Part shown: positions 18,434-28,286 of the stretch, one piece after another
Numbering within the stretch: position 1 is the stretch's first letter
How the letters are laid out: each line of letters starts with the position of its first letter
Source: Blautia wexlerae DSM 19850
Lineage (GTDB): Bacteria; Bacillota; Clostridia; Lachnospirales; Lachnospiraceae
Assembly (NCBI RefSeq): GCF_025148125.1
Contig: NZ_CP102267.1
Location: 249,501-313,500, forward strand
Direction of reading: 5' to 3'
Length of the DNA stretch: 64,000 nt
The notes under the pieces: model-generated
Told to the model about the DNA's origin: nothing
Databases searched by the model: none
Seen by the model: the letters and a program-made list of their open reading frames with translations, nothing else
Translations under genes and position numbers: made by a program

Positions 18434-19744
18434 TCATTCATCAAAAATAGTAACAATTTCACCATCCAGAATACGGTTTGTATTCTTTACGGCACAGAAG
18501 TTTCCGCACATACTGCAGGTGTCTTCTTTCTCAGGTTTAGCCTCTGCGCGGTAGCGTCTTGCTTTCTCAGGATCCATGCTGAGTTTGAACATTTCTTCCC
18601 AGTCAAGACGTTTTCTCGCTTCGCTCATCTTATAATCCCATTCTGCGGCACCGGGAACTCCTTTGGCAATATCAGCGGCATGAGCAGCAATTTTGGCAGC
18701 GATAATTCCCTCTTTTACATCAGCTGCATTTGGCAGACGAAGATGTTCTGCAGGTGTTACATAGCAGAGGAAAGCAGCACCTGAATAAGCAGCGATCGCA
18801 CCGCCGATTGCGGAAGTAATGTGGTCATATCCGGGAGCAACATCTGTTACAAGCGGTCCAAGTACATAGAAAGGAGCGCCATGGCAAAGAGTTTTCTGGA
18901 TTTCCATATTAGCTGCGATCTGGTTCAGCGGCATGTGGCCAGGTCCCTCGATCATAACCTGAACATCCTTTTCCCATGCACGTTTGGTAAGCTCACCGAG
19001 AGTGATCAGCTCTTCAATCTGTGCAGTATCAGTTGCATCTGCAATACATCCGGGACGACATGCATCTCCCAGACTTAAAGTGATATCATACTCTCTGCAG
19101 ATATCAAGAATTTCATCAAAATGCTCATAGAACGGGTTCTCTTTTCCTGTCATTTCCATCCATGCGAACATAATAGAACCACCTCTGGAAACAATGTTCA
19201 TGAGACGTTTATTCTGTTTGAAACGTGCTGCGGTTGCACGATTCATACCGCAGTGGATAGTCATAAAATCCACGCCGTCTTCTGCATGCATACGTACGAT
19301 ATCAATCCACTCTTCAGAAGTAATCTTGCCAAGCGCTTTGTGATAATATACTACTGCGTCGTAGATCGGAACAGTACCGATCATTGCCGGACATTCGGAT
19401 GTAAGTTTGCGGCGGAAGCTTCTGGTATCTCCGTAGGAGCTGAGATCCATGATGGCTTCTGCACCCATTTCTACTGCTGAATGTACCTTTTCATATTCCA
19501 TATCAACGTCTTTCCAGTCTCTGGAAACACCTAAATTTACATTGATCTTGGTGGTCAGCTTTGCACCGACACCGCTCGGACTGATGCTTTTGTGATTTTT
19601 GTTGCAGGGAATAATTACCTGTCCTTTTGCAATCAGTTCTCTTAATTCTTCCACGTCAAAGTGTTCTTTTTCTGCTACGATTTCCATCTGTGGTGTGATG
19701 ATTCCCTGACGTGCCGCGTCCATCTGCGTTGTATACTGTGTCAT
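18434..19744 (-). CDS. thiC: phosphomethylpyrimidine synthase
   Basis: ThiC rearranges aminoimidazole ribotide to hydroxymethylpyrimidine phosphate. The 436-residue protein has the family blocks [29 protein letters not shown] and the C-terminal non-canonical radical-SAM cluster motif CSMCGNFC. The start at 19744 follows AAGGAGG. It lies alone, convergent with the thiazole genes, and has its own TPP riboswitch about 260 bp upstream. Confidence 0.97.
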   Translation of the reverse strand: MTQYTTQMDAARQGIITPQMEIVAEKEHFDVEELRELIAKGQVIIPCNKNHKSISPSGVGAKLTTKINVNLGVSRDWKDVDMEYEKVHSAVEMGAEAIMDLSSYGDTRSFRRKLTSECPAMIGTVPIYDAVVYYHKALGKITSEEWIDIVRMHAEDGVDFMTIHCGMNRATAARFKQNKRLMNIVSRGGSIMFAWMEMTGKENPFYEHFDEILDICREYDITLSLGDACRPGCIADATDTAQIEELITLGELTKRAWEKDVQVMIEGPGHMPLNQIAANMEIQKTLCHGAPFYVLGPLVTDVAPGYDHITSAIGGAIAAYSGAAFLCYVTPAEHLRLPNAADVKEGIIAAKIAAHAADIAKGVPGAAEWDYKMSEARKRLDWEEMFKLSMDPEKARRYRAEAKPEKEDTCSMCGNFCAVKNTNRILDGEIVTIFDE

Positions 19745-19767
19745 TTTTTCCTCCTTGCCCTGCACTG

Positions 19768-19920
19768 TGGGCTTTCGATGTTACTGCGAATAAAATGAAC
19801 TGCGCCTCCTGCATATAGCAGGGACTTGCACCTGCGCATATTCGTAAGTTTTTTAGTAAACTACTGAAGTGACAGAGAGTGGTGCCCCCGGTCTGTCGTG
19901 TTTGTCTGGTTATAATTAAA
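19768..19920 (-). ncRNA. unassigned structured leader between TPP terminator and thiC
   Basis: About 200 nt separate the riboswitch terminator from thiC. On the minus strand they contain GACAGA/TCTGTC, a CCTGC/GCAGG hairpin with TATAT loop, two GCGCAG segments, and an outer pairing of TTAC-GAATA with TATTCGCAGTAA. I do not recognise the class; it may be a second regulatory element or simply an RNA spacer. Confidence 0.35.
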
Positions 19921-19949
19921 ACAGGGGAGATGATATGATATGTCTGCTT

Positions 19950-19991
19950 ATAAAAAGGAAAAACTGCAATACGCCAACAAGCATATTGCAG
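19950..19991 (-). terminator. TPP-riboswitch terminator upstream of thiC
   Basis: On the minus strand CTGCAATATGC and GCGTATTGCAG form an 11 bp stem with one G-T pair, followed by TTTTTCCTTTTT. Confidence 0.85.
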
Positions 19992-20008
19992 TCCGGAAGA
20001 ACTATAAC

Positions 20009-20095
20009 TTTCCCTACGTTGGCATTATCCAAATCAGGTAATGGGTTAAAGCAATACAGCTTACTCTCAGCCTGTTTACACAAGCACCCCTTGTC
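20009..20095 (-). ncRNA. TPP riboswitch of thiC
   Basis: Read on the minus strand it has GGGGTGC, GGCTGAGAGTAAG, AACCCATTACCTGA and GGATAATGCCAACGTAGGG, the TPP aptamer core. With the terminator at 19950 it should shut off thiC when TPP is abundant. Confidence 0.95.
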
Positions 20096-20107
20096 TTAAT
20101 TACTCAC

Positions 20108-20136
20108 ATTGTAACATTCTGATGTGAGAAAGTCAA
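20108..20136 (-). promoter_or_regulatory. thiC promoter
   Basis: On the minus strand TTGACT (20131-20136) and TACAAT (20108-20113) are 17 bp apart, just upstream of the aptamer. Confidence 0.8.
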
Positions 20137-20191
20137 TATATACAAATAAGTTTTTGTTTTTGTTTAATGATAACGATCAGAACCAGTTTTT

Positions 20192-21004
20192 CTATTTTAT
20201 AGGGCTGTCTTCTGAAGGATTAAAATGTTCCTGAATAACATTATTATCAGGGTTTACAATAATAATTTCAATTCCTTTTTCAGCTGCTTTGGTAGCTAGT
20301 TCTAAAGGCGCTTTATTATCTGTAATAAGGATGTTTAAATCTGATAATTTCAGAGAATTACACAACGAGTTTACATTCCACTTGGAATAATCCAAAAGAA
20401 TAATTCGTTTCTGAGCAATAGACGCCAGAGCACGTTTGGTGGAAGTAAGTGCCTGTGAATGTTCGAACGCACCACCGGGGACGCGGAAAGAACGGCAGGA
20501 CATAAAGGCAATATCTGCTCGGTATTGAGAGAGCCATTCAGGATCAGAAATCAATATAGAACGATTAGTGTGGTGCATCACTCCGCTTGGAATCAGAACC
20601 TGTATATTTGTATTATCTGATAATGCCAGCGCGCCTACAAGGCTGGGAGTTATCACTGATAATGGCATGGTCATAGGGAGCATTGTGATAAGTTGCTGGA
20701 TTGTAGTTCCGGAATCCATACAAATACTCTGGGATGGATGGATATACTGTAAAGCAATAGTTGCGATTGCTCGCTTTTCGCGTTCGTGTTCTCCGCTTTC
20801 TACATAATAATCAGTATCTTTTGCGGGCTGAAGCAAAATGGCATATCCCCGTTCTCTTTTTACAAAGTTCATATTCTGAAGTTCATCAAGATTGCGGCGA
20901 ACGGTCATTTCTGTACAGTTTAGTTGTTGTGCAAGATCTTTTATAGTAATAATATTTTGATTTTGCATAATTTCGATAATTCGAGCGTGCCGTTCTTTTT
21001 TCAT
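20192..21004 (-). CDS. DeoR-family transcriptional regulator
   Basis: A 270-residue regulator with the DeoR helix-turn-helix at residues 1-55 (including TEMTVRRNLDEL) and a C-terminal sugar-phosphate sensor domain (DSGTTIQQL, then the DSxK-like LDYSKW). It is divergent from the kinase-transketolase operon and most likely represses it until a phosphorylated sugar binds. Repeats of TGTTYGRA in the shared control region are candidate operators. The effector is unknown. Confidence 0.9.
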   Translation of the reverse strand: MKKERHARIIEIMQNQNIITIKDLAQQLNCTEMTVRRNLDELQNMNFVKRERGYAILLQPAKDTDYYVESGEHEREKRAIATIALQYIHPSQSICMDSGTTIQQLITMLPMTMPLSVITPSLVGALALSDNTNIQVLIPSGVMHHTNRSILISDPEWLSQYRADIAFMSCRSFRVPGGAFEHSQALTSTKRALASIAQKRIILLDYSKWNVNSLCNSLKLSDLNILITDNKAPLELATKAAEKGIEIIIVNPDNNVIQEHFNPSEDSPIK

Positions 21005-21111
21005 TAATAAGTACCTACTTTCTAAAAGCCATACAGGCGTGTTTACTATAGTAATAATATAACAGAAAGAAGTACATATTTCAATGCTAAAATGTGTTTT
21101 TTGAATAAAAA

Positions 21112-21243
21112 TGTTCGGAATAAAACAAAATAATGTTTGAAAAAGATAAAAATGATATTGACAATATATAAAATGTGCTATATAATCGCATTAAAGAACA
21201 GGAAAAACATAAAAAATAAACAAATAGCACAGACATTCGAACA
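21112..21243. promoter_or_regulatory. candidate DeoR operators
   Basis: TGTTCGGA (21112-21119), TGTTTGAA (21134-21141) and the inverse TTCGAACA (21236-21243) flank the promoter at 21158-21186 on both sides, as in DeoR-type looping repression. The motif was found by eye. Confidence 0.5.
21158..21186 (+). promoter_or_regulatory. consensus promoter of the kinase-transketolase operon
   Basis: Perfect TTGACA (21158-21163) and TATAAT (21181-21186) with 17 bp spacing. So strong a promoter needs a repressor, in keeping with the divergent DeoR gene. Confidence 0.9.
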
Positions 21244-21284
21244 AAATAGAACATAAAACGATAATGGTGGGAAAGGATGAGGAT

Positions 21285-22772
21285 ATGAGTTCATTCTACA
21301 TTCTGGGAATTGACCAGAGCACGCAGGGAACAAAAGCTGTTCTTTTTGACAAAGATGGAAAGATTATTGCCAGAGCAGATGCGGCACATAAGCAGATTGT
21401 AAATGATCAGAACTGGGTATCGCATGATCTGGAAGAGATTTACGCAAATGTAATCAAAGCTGCCAGACAGGTGGTAGAGAAAGCTGGCATAGATAAAAAA
21501 CAGATTGTTTGTATCGGAATTGACAACCAGAGAGAAACAACAGCAGCATGGAACCGAAAAACAGGAAAACCTGTTGCAGATGCGATCGTATGGCAGTGTA
21601 GCAGAGCAAAAGATATCTGCAGACGGATCGGTGAAGATGGTGTTTCCGGTGAAAAGGTCTACAGACGGACCGGTCTGAAGCTTTCTCCGTATTATCCGGC
21701 AGGCAAGATGGCATGGTTCCTTGAGAACATTTCCGGAGCAAAAGAACTTGCAGAGAACGGAGAACTTGCTCTTGGAACAATGGACAGCTGGCTGGTATAT
21801 AAACTGACAGGTGGAAAGGAATTCAAGACAGACTACTCCAATGCCAGCAGAACACAGCTTCTGAATATCAAAGATCTGGTATGGGACAGAGAAATGTGTG
21901 AACTGTTTGGAATTCCGATGAAAGCACTTCCTCAGATCTGTGATTCAGATTCCACATTCGGATATACAGACCTGGAAGGATACCTGGATAAAGAAATTCC
22001 AATCTGTGGAATCCTCGGTGATTCTCATGGAGCCCTTTACGGACATAACTGCAGACAGGCAGGCGGAATCAAAACTACTTACGGAACAGGATCTTCCGTA
22101 ATGATGAACACAGGTGAGACACCATTCTTCAGTGAACATGGTTTATCTACTTCCCTTGCATGGAGAATCAAAGGAAAAGCTTCTTATGTATTAGAAGGAA
22201 ATATCAATTATACAGGAGCCGTTATTTCCTGGCTGAAAGATAACCTTCACATGATTTCCTCTCCGGGAGAAACAGAAGAACTGGCAAGAAAAGCAGATCC
22301 AAATGATCATACATATATTGTACCTGCTTTTTCAGGACTGGGAGCTCCATGGTGGAGAGATGACATTTACGCAAGTATTTCAGGAATGAGCAGAACAACT
22401 GGAAGAGAAGAAATTGTAAAAGCAGGATGTGAATGCATCGCTTATCAGATCAATGATGTAATTGATGCAATGAGAAAAGATTCAGAAATTGATATTTCGC
22501 AGATGTGTGTAGATGGAGGTCCTACCAGGAATAAATATCTGATGCAGTTCCAGAGCGATATCTCACAGACAGAAATCAAGATTCCAGATGCAGAAGAACT
22601 TTCAGTGATCGGAGCCGGATATCTGGCAGGAGAATCTGCCGGATACTATGAACCAGACGATATTTATAAGGCAATTACCTATAACTTCTTTGAAACAGAG
22701 ATGCCGGAGCAGGAAAGAAATGAAAAGGTTCAGGGATGGAATGAAGCAGTAGAGATGCTTCTGAAAAAGTAA
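21285..22772 (+). CDS. FGGY-family carbohydrate kinase
   Basis: The 495-residue kinase has the N-terminal phosphate motif GIDQSTQGTKAVLFD and the second ATPase block GTGSSVMMNTGE, with a late GAGYLAGES. The family includes xylulokinase, glycerol kinase and apulose kinase; NASRTQLLNI is glycerol-kinase-like. Because a polyol dehydrogenase and a split transketolase follow, a ketopentose substrate giving a transketolase donor is likely. The chosen ATG at 21285 follows AAAGGATGAGG; another ATG lies at 21264. Confidence 0.85.
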   Translation: MSSFYILGIDQSTQGTKAVLFDKDGKIIARADAAHKQIVNDQNWVSHDLEEIYANVIKAARQVVEKAGIDKKQIVCIGIDNQRETTAAWNRKTGKPVADAIVWQCSRAKDICRRIGEDGVSGEKVYRRTGLKLSPYYPAGKMAWFLENISGAKELAENGELALGTMDSWLVYKLTGGKEFKTDYSNASRTQLLNIKDLVWDREMCELFGIPMKALPQICDSDSTFGYTDLEGYLDKEIPICGILGDSHGALYGHNCRQAGGIKTTYGTGSSVMMNTGETPFFSEHGLSTSLAWRIKGKASYVLEGNINYTGAVISWLKDNLHMISSPGETEELARKADPNDHTYIVPAFSGLGAPWWRDDIYASISGMSRTTGREEIVKAGCECIAYQINDVIDAMRKDSEIDISQMCVDGGPTRNKYLMQFQSDISQTEIKIPDAEELSVIGAGYLAGESAGYYEPDDIYKAITYNFFETEMPEQERNEKVQGWNEAVEMLLKK

Positions 22773-22789
22773 ACAGGAGGTATGAAAAA

Positions 22790-23617
22790 ATGGATGCAGA
22801 GAAAAAGAAGAAGTTGATGATACAAGCTTCTGAGATAAGAGAAAAAACAGTAGAACTGATCTATCACGGTGGAGGCGGACACATCGGAGGAGACTTATCA
22901 GAGACAGACGTGATGGTTGTTCTTTTTGACAAGATGAAACATGATCCGAAAAATTCGAAATGGGAAGGCAGAGATTATTTTATCCTCAGCAAAGGGCATT
23001 CAGCTGAAACCTATTATTCTCTCCTGAACAGATATGGCTATATTGGACAGAAAGAAATGGATGAATTTGGAAGCTTCGGTGCACTTCTCGGAGGGCATCC
23101 GAACAAGAAAGTAAACGGAGTAGAAGCAAATACAGGATCTCTTGGACATGGGCTTGGATTTGCGACAGGTATCGCCATTGCACTGAAGAAGAATGAAAAA
23201 AATAATCACGTTTATGTTATTACCGGTGACGGTGAACTTGCAGAAGGAAGCAACTGGGAAGCGTTAATGTCAGCAGCAAAATATAAACTGGATAATCTTA
23301 CATGGATTGTAGACAGAAATCATTTACAAATTAGTGGAAATACAGAAGATGTAATGCCAATCGAGAACCTGAAAGAAAAAGCAGAAGCTTTCGGATTCAA
23401 GACAATCGAGATTAATGGTCATGATTATGATGAGATTTCAGATGCGTTGGATACCAGAGAAGAAGGAAAGCCGGTATGCGTCATTGCAAACACGATCAAA
23501 GGAAAAGGACTTGCATGTGCAGAAAATCAGGCAGGATGGCATCATAAGACACCAAGTCTGGAGCAGGTGGAACAGTTAAAAGAAGATATGGCTGAATACA
23601 GAAAGGAACTGGCATGA
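22790..23617 (+). CDS. transketolase, N-terminal subunit
   Basis: This 275-residue protein is the thiamin-pyrophosphate-binding half of a transketolase. It has SKGHS, GSLGHGL and the TPP motif starting at GDGE and ending near IVDRN. It starts after AGGAGG, 17 bp past the kinase, and overlaps the C-terminal subunit gene by 4 bp (ATGA). Split transketolases in sugar operons usually act on one particular ketose phosphate, here probably that made by the neighbouring kinase. Confidence 0.92.
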   Translation: MDAEKKKKLMIQASEIREKTVELIYHGGGGHIGGDLSETDVMVVLFDKMKHDPKNSKWEGRDYFILSKGHSAETYYSLLNRYGYIGQKEMDEFGSFGALLGGHPNKKVNGVEANTGSLGHGLGFATGIAIALKKNEKNNHVYVITGDGELAEGSNWEALMSAAKYKLDNLTWIVDRNHLQISGNTEDVMPIENLKEKAEAFGFKTIEINGHDYDEISDALDTREEGKPVCVIANTIKGKGLACAENQAGWHHKTPSLEQVEQLKEDMAEYRKELA

Positions 23618-24558
23618 TGGGAAAAGAAGCTTTGAGTAGTGCTTTTTCTGAGATGATTCTGGAAGAAGCTAAGAAAGATAAAAATATTATGGTAGTATGT
23701 ACGGACTCAAGAGGCTCAGCAAAACTTGGAGCTTACCCGGATGAACTCCCGGAGCAGTTCGTAGAGATGGGAATCGCAGAACAGAACAGCGTTACAGTTT
23801 CCGCAGGTATGGCTTATATGGGAAAGAAAGTATTTACCATCGGCCCGGCAAGCTTTTACAGCATGCGTTCTGCAGAACAGGTAAAAGTAGATATTGCTTA
23901 TTCTCATAATAATGTAACAGTGATCGGAATCAGCGGAGGAATCAGCTATGGTGCTCTTGGTGCAACACACCATTCACTTCAGGATATTTCCCTGATGCGT
24001 GCGATTCCGGGACTGACAGTAATGATCCCGTCTGATGCCGTACAGATGAGAAAGATCACAAAAGAACTTCTGGAATCTCCTAGACCAACTTATATCAGAA
24101 TTGCAAGAAGCGGAGTTCCGGTAATCTATGATGAAAATACAGAATTCAAGATTGGAAAAGCAAAACGCCTGACAGACGGTAAAGATGCAGCGATCATTGT
24201 ATGCGGACAGCTTGTTGCAACAGCACTTCAGGCAGCAGAGGAACTGAAAGAAGAAGGAATCAACGTTTCTGTAGTAGATATGTTTACCATCAAACCGCTG
24301 GATACAGAGATGATCGAAACAGTAGCAAAAGAATGCGGATGTATCCTTACACTGGAAGAACACAGTATCTACGGCGGACTTGGCGGTGCAGTTGCAGAAG
24401 TTGCAGCACAGACAGAAATGGTACCGTTAGATATTTGTGGAATCCCTGATGAGGATGTACCGAATGGTACAGATCAGGAAGTCTTCAAGTACTATAAGAT
24501 GGATGTACAGGGAATCAAAGACAGAGTAAAAATTCTGATCAGCAAAAAAAGTAAGTAA
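23614..24558 (+). CDS. transketolase, C-terminal subunit
   Basis: The 314-residue partner holds the pyrimidine-binding domain (VEMGIAEQN with the catalytic Glu, about 50-58) and the C-terminal transketolase domain (VVDMFTIKPLD). It associates with the N-terminal subunit to form the active site. The start overlaps that gene's stop, so the two are translationally coupled at equal ratio. Confidence 0.92.
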   Translation: MMGKEALSSAFSEMILEEAKKDKNIMVVCTDSRGSAKLGAYPDELPEQFVEMGIAEQNSVTVSAGMAYMGKKVFTIGPASFYSMRSAEQVKVDIAYSHNNVTVIGISGGISYGALGATHHSLQDISLMRAIPGLTVMIPSDAVQMRKITKELLESPRPTYIRIARSGVPVIYDENTEFKIGKAKRLTDGKDAAIIVCGQLVATALQAAEELKEEGINVSVVDMFTIKPLDTEMIETVAKECGCILTLEEHSIYGGLGGAVAEVAAQTEMVPLDICGIPDEDVPNGTDQEVFKYYKMDVQGIKDRVKILISKKSK

Positions 24559-24610
24559 TAATAAATAATAACATCATATAAAAACAATGTAATGTAGGAG
24601 GAAGAAAACA

Positions 24611-25654
24611 ATGGAAGGAACAATGAAAGTCTGCGTACTGACAGGACAGAGACAGCTTGAGTGGACAGAGAGAGAAATCCCGCAGCCGGCAGCAGGAGAA
24701 CTTCAGATCAAACTGGAGTATGTAGGAATCTGTGGATCTGATCTTCATTTCTTTGATCAGGGAAGACTGGCAAACTGGGAACTGGACGGACCTCTTGCTC
24801 TGGGACATGAGCCGGGCGGAGTTGTTACAGCAATCGGTGAAGGCGTAACAGGATTCGAGGTCGGTGACAAAGTTGCTATTGAACCTGCAGTACCATGTGG
24901 CAAATGTGAAGCCTGCAGAACAGGTCATTACAACCTTTGCCCGGATGTAAAGATGCTGGCAATTCCTCACGAAAGAGACGGTGTTTTCTCTGAGTACTGT
25001 ACACATGACGCAACAATGTGCTACAAACTTCCGGAGAACATGGATACTATGGAAGGCGGACTTCTGGAGCCATTAACAGTAGGTATGCATGGAACAGAAC
25101 TTTCCGATGCCAAACTTGGTGAGACTGCAATTGTTCTTGGATGTGGATGTATCGGTCTGTGTACCATCATGAGCCTGAAAGCCAGAGGCGTAACAGAAAT
25201 CTATGCAGCAGACGTACTGGACAAACGTCTGGAAAAAGCACTGGAAGTAGGTGCAACAAGAGTATTTAACAGCACAAGAGAAAGCATTGAAGAATTTGCA
25301 AAAACACTTCCGGGTGGCGGAGCTGATCAGGTTTACGAATGTGCAGGAAACAGAATCACAACATTACAGACCTGCAGATTGATCAAACGTGCAGGAAAAG
25401 TTACTCTGACAGGTGTTTCTCCGGAACCTGTACTTGAACTGGATATCGCTACATTAAATGCAATGGAAGGAACAATCTATTCCGTATACAGATACAGAAA
25501 CCTGTATCCAAAGGCAATCAAAGCAGTATCCGGTGGACTGATCCCGTTAAAGAAAATCGTTTCTCATGTATTTGATTTCAAAGATTGCATCCATGCGATT
25601 GAATACAGCAATGATCATAAAGATGAAGTAATCAAGGGCGTAATTAAATTTTAA
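24611..25654 (+). CDS. zinc-dependent polyol dehydrogenase, sorbitol/xylitol type
   Basis: A 347-residue medium-chain dehydrogenase. Catalytic zinc ligands lie in GICGSD and GHEPGG; the structural zinc site CGKCEACRTGHYNLC is complete; the NAD-binding motif is GCGCIG. It probably oxidises a polyol such as xylitol, arabitol or sorbitol to the ketose that the FGGY kinase phosphorylates. It starts after AGGAGGAAG. Confidence 0.87.
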   Translation: MEGTMKVCVLTGQRQLEWTEREIPQPAAGELQIKLEYVGICGSDLHFFDQGRLANWELDGPLALGHEPGGVVTAIGEGVTGFEVGDKVAIEPAVPCGKCEACRTGHYNLCPDVKMLAIPHERDGVFSEYCTHDATMCYKLPENMDTMEGGLLEPLTVGMHGTELSDAKLGETAIVLGCGCIGLCTIMSLKARGVTEIYAADVLDKRLEKALEVGATRVFNSTRESIEEFAKTLPGGGADQVYECAGNRITTLQTCRLIKRAGKVTLTGVSPEPVLELDIATLNAMEGTIYSVYRYRNLYPKAIKAVSGGLIPLKKIVSHVFDFKDCIHAIEYSNDHKDEVIKGVIKF

Positions 25655-25724
25655 GGTTACTGATCAGAAAATTAAATAAAGGAAAAATAAAAAACACTAT
25701 TTTAAATCCAAGGAGGAAACGAAA

Positions 25725-26780
25725 ATGAAAAAAAGACTTATGGCAATCACATTTGCAGCATTAATGGCAACATCCATGATGGGATCTACAGTATTTGCAG
25801 CAACAGACGGTGGAAGCGTAGCTGGAAAAACATCTCTAGCAGATGCAGACTTTGATACAGACTATCAGCCACAGAAAGACGAATATAAGATCTACTGCAC
25901 ATACAAAAACATCCACAGCTGGTATGATGCAATCAAAACTGGTGTAGATGCAGCTGTAGCAGATCTCAAAGATAAAGGCGTTACAATTGACTATGAATGG
26001 TATGGACCGGCACAGCCGGATGCAGTTGACCAGGTAAACTCAATTGAAACAGCAGTAGGACAGGGATATGACCTGATCGCTGTAGACGTTAATCAGGCAG
26101 ATACTACTGCAAAAGCAATTGATACAGCAGTAGATGCAGGCGTTAAAGTTGCAACATTTGGAACTGTTGACGTACCAGACTGCAAGAGAAGCTTCTTCGT
26201 AGGAAATGATGATCCATACGGAGATGGAGAAGCACTCGCAAAAGCAGTATGTGAGAAGATGGGTGGAAAAGGACAGATCGCACTTCTTGGCGGTACAATG
26301 GGCGCAGAATCTCATGAGCAGAGACTTCAGGCATTCAAAGATGTTATTGCTACATATCCGGATATCGAAGTAGTAGATGAGCAGAGAGATGATGACTCTG
26401 TAGAAAAAGCAATCAGCTTAACAGAATCCTGGTTGCAGGCATATCCGGATCTGGGCGGTATCCTCTGCAACAACATGTCCAACCCTGTTGGCGCATGTCA
26501 GGCTGTAACAGATGCAGGTAAAGCAGGCGATATCATTATTGGTGGTATGGATCATGATCTTCGTACTCTGAACTATCTGAAAGACGGTACATTATATGTA
26601 GCTCAGGTTCAGAACTGCTATGATATGGGATACAAATTAATCTGGAACGCTGTTAAGACTATCGACGGCGAAACAGTAGACGAAGTTACAGACGTTGGAT
26701 CAACATCCGTATACGCTGACGATGCAGACAACTATATTACCATGCTTTATGGAGAGGATGCAGATACAGATGCAGAATAA
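25725..26780 (+). CDS. ribose-type sugar-binding protein, signal peptidase I type
   Basis: This 351-residue periplasmic-binding-protein-like (PBP1 type) protein binds the operon's sugar or polyol. Residues 1-25 are a signal peptide ending VFAA, a type I cleavage site. No Cys follows it, so the usual lipobox of Gram-positive binding proteins is missing and the protein would be released unless held by the permease. It starts after AGGAGG. The C terminus is strongly acidic. Confidence 0.87.
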   Translation: MKKRLMAITFAALMATSMMGSTVFAATDGGSVAGKTSLADADFDTDYQPQKDEYKIYCTYKNIHSWYDAIKTGVDAAVADLKDKGVTIDYEWYGPAQPDAVDQVNSIETAVGQGYDLIAVDVNQADTTAKAIDTAVDAGVKVATFGTVDVPDCKRSFFVGNDDPYGDGEALAKAVCEKMGGKGQIALLGGTMGAESHEQRLQAFKDVIATYPDIEVVDEQRDDDSVEKAISLTESWLQAYPDLGGILCNNMSNPVGACQAVTDAGKAGDIIIGGMDHDLRTLNYLKDGTLYVAQVQNCYDMGYKLIWNAVKTIDGETVDEVTDVGSTSVYADDADNYITMLYGEDADTDAE

Positions 26781-28269
26781 GAATGATAATCTTATCATCG
26801 AAATGAAGGATATCAGTAAGTTTTTTCCGGGCACCAGAGCTCTGGATCACGTAAGTCTGAAACTGAGAAAAGGTGAAATCCATGCACTGGTAGGAGAGAA
26901 CGGAGCCGGAAAAAGTACTCTTATGAATATCCTTACCGGACAGCTTACAAAAGATGGCGGGGAAGTCTTCATGGAAGGAGAGCCGTTAAGGCTCTCTTCT
27001 CCACAGGACGCATTAAAAAAGAATATTGTATTAGTGCCACAGGAACTGAATCTTATTCCTGAAGCTAGTGTGACTGAGAATATTTTTCTGGGGAATGAAT
27101 TCTGTTCCAAAGGTATGATTGACTGGAAAAAGTCTCACGAAAAAGCCAAAGAACTTCTGAAAGTATTAAACGTAGATATTGATGTGACACAGCCGGTTAA
27201 GAAATTATCTGCAGCTTATCAGCAGATGGTATCTATCGCACATGCTCTTACCTATACACCAAAGGTTTTGATCTTGGATGAGCCGACAGCTGTACTGACA
27301 AACATAGAGGCACAAAATCTGTTTAATTCTATGCATCGTTTAAAAGAACAAGGAACTGCCATGGTATTTATCACTCATCATCTTGATGAAGTCATGGAAG
27401 AAACAGATAGAATTACCATTATGAAGGATGGACAGCTGGTAGAAGAAGTTCCAACTTCAGAGATTACGAAAGAAGAAATGATCACAAAAATGGCCGGTAA
27501 AAAGGTCAATGTGGCAAAACATATCAAACGTACCTATTCAAAGGAGAAGTTCTTTGAAGCCAAGAATCTTACCAGAACAGGTGAATTTGAGAATGTGAGT
27601 TTTGATGTGAAAAAAGGTGAGATACTCTGTGTAGCTGGACTTGTAGGTGCCGGACGTACAGAAATCTTCAAATGCGTCTTTGGAATTACAGAGAAAGAGC
27701 CGGGCGGACATACTTTCATTGAAGGAAAAGAAGTGAATATCAAATCTCCAATCGAAGCAATCAAATACGGAATGGGATATGTTTCAGAGGAAAGACGTCA
27801 TGATGGAATTACTCCTGGAATGTCAGTAAAAGAAAATATGATCCTTCCATCCTATGGACAGATGACAAAGAATGGTCTGATTGATTATAAAAAGATTACA
27901 GAAATCGTTGACCAGTATATTGATTCCATGTCTATCAAGACAGCATCAAGAGAAACGCTGATCAAAAACCTTTCCGGTGGTAACCAGCAGAAAGTTATCG
28001 TAGCCAGATGGATGGCAAAGAATGTAAAAATGCTGATTCTGGATGAGCCGACACGAGGCATTGACGTAAATGCAAAAGGTGAGATCTACGACCTTATCCG
28101 TACACTTGCAGACAACGGCGTAGCAGTAGTTGTAATCTCTTCAGAAATGGAAGAGGTTCTGGCACTTGCAGACCGTATTATGGTCATTCATGCAGGAAAA
28201 GTCAGTGGATTCATTGACCAGGTGGAAACAACCTCACAGGAAGATGTCCTGAAGGTGGCATTTCAATAA
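26770..28269 (+). CDS. sugar ABC importer ATPase, RbsA type
   Basis: The 499-residue protein has two ABC domains, as in RbsA. The first has GENGAGKST and LDEPTAVL; the second has a degenerate Walker A (GLVGAGRTE), intact LSGGNQQK and LDEPTRGID. It energises the importer with the adjoining permease. The chosen ATG overlaps the binding protein by 11 bp and follows GGAGAGG at 12 nt; other in-frame ATGs lie at 26749 and 26758. Confidence 0.92.
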   Translation: MQNKNDNLIIEMKDISKFFPGTRALDHVSLKLRKGEIHALVGENGAGKSTLMNILTGQLTKDGGEVFMEGEPLRLSSPQDALKKNIVLVPQELNLIPEASVTENIFLGNEFCSKGMIDWKKSHEKAKELLKVLNVDIDVTQPVKKLSAAYQQMVSIAHALTYTPKVLILDEPTAVLTNIEAQNLFNSMHRLKEQGTAMVFITHHLDEVMEETDRITIMKDGQLVEEVPTSEITKEEMITKMAGKKVNVAKHIKRTYSKEKFFEAKNLTRTGEFENVSFDVKKGEILCVAGLVGAGRTEIFKCVFGITEKEPGGHTFIEGKEVNIKSPIEAIKYGMGYVSEERRHDGITPGMSVKENMILPSYGQMTKNGLIDYKKITEIVDQYIDSMSIKTASRETLIKNLSGGNQQKVIVARWMAKNVKMLILDEPTRGIDVNAKGEIYDLIRTLADNGVAVVVISSEMEEVLALADRIMVIHAGKVSGFIDQVETTSQEDVLKVAFQ

Positions 28270-28286
28270 CAGGGGGATCTCGTATC

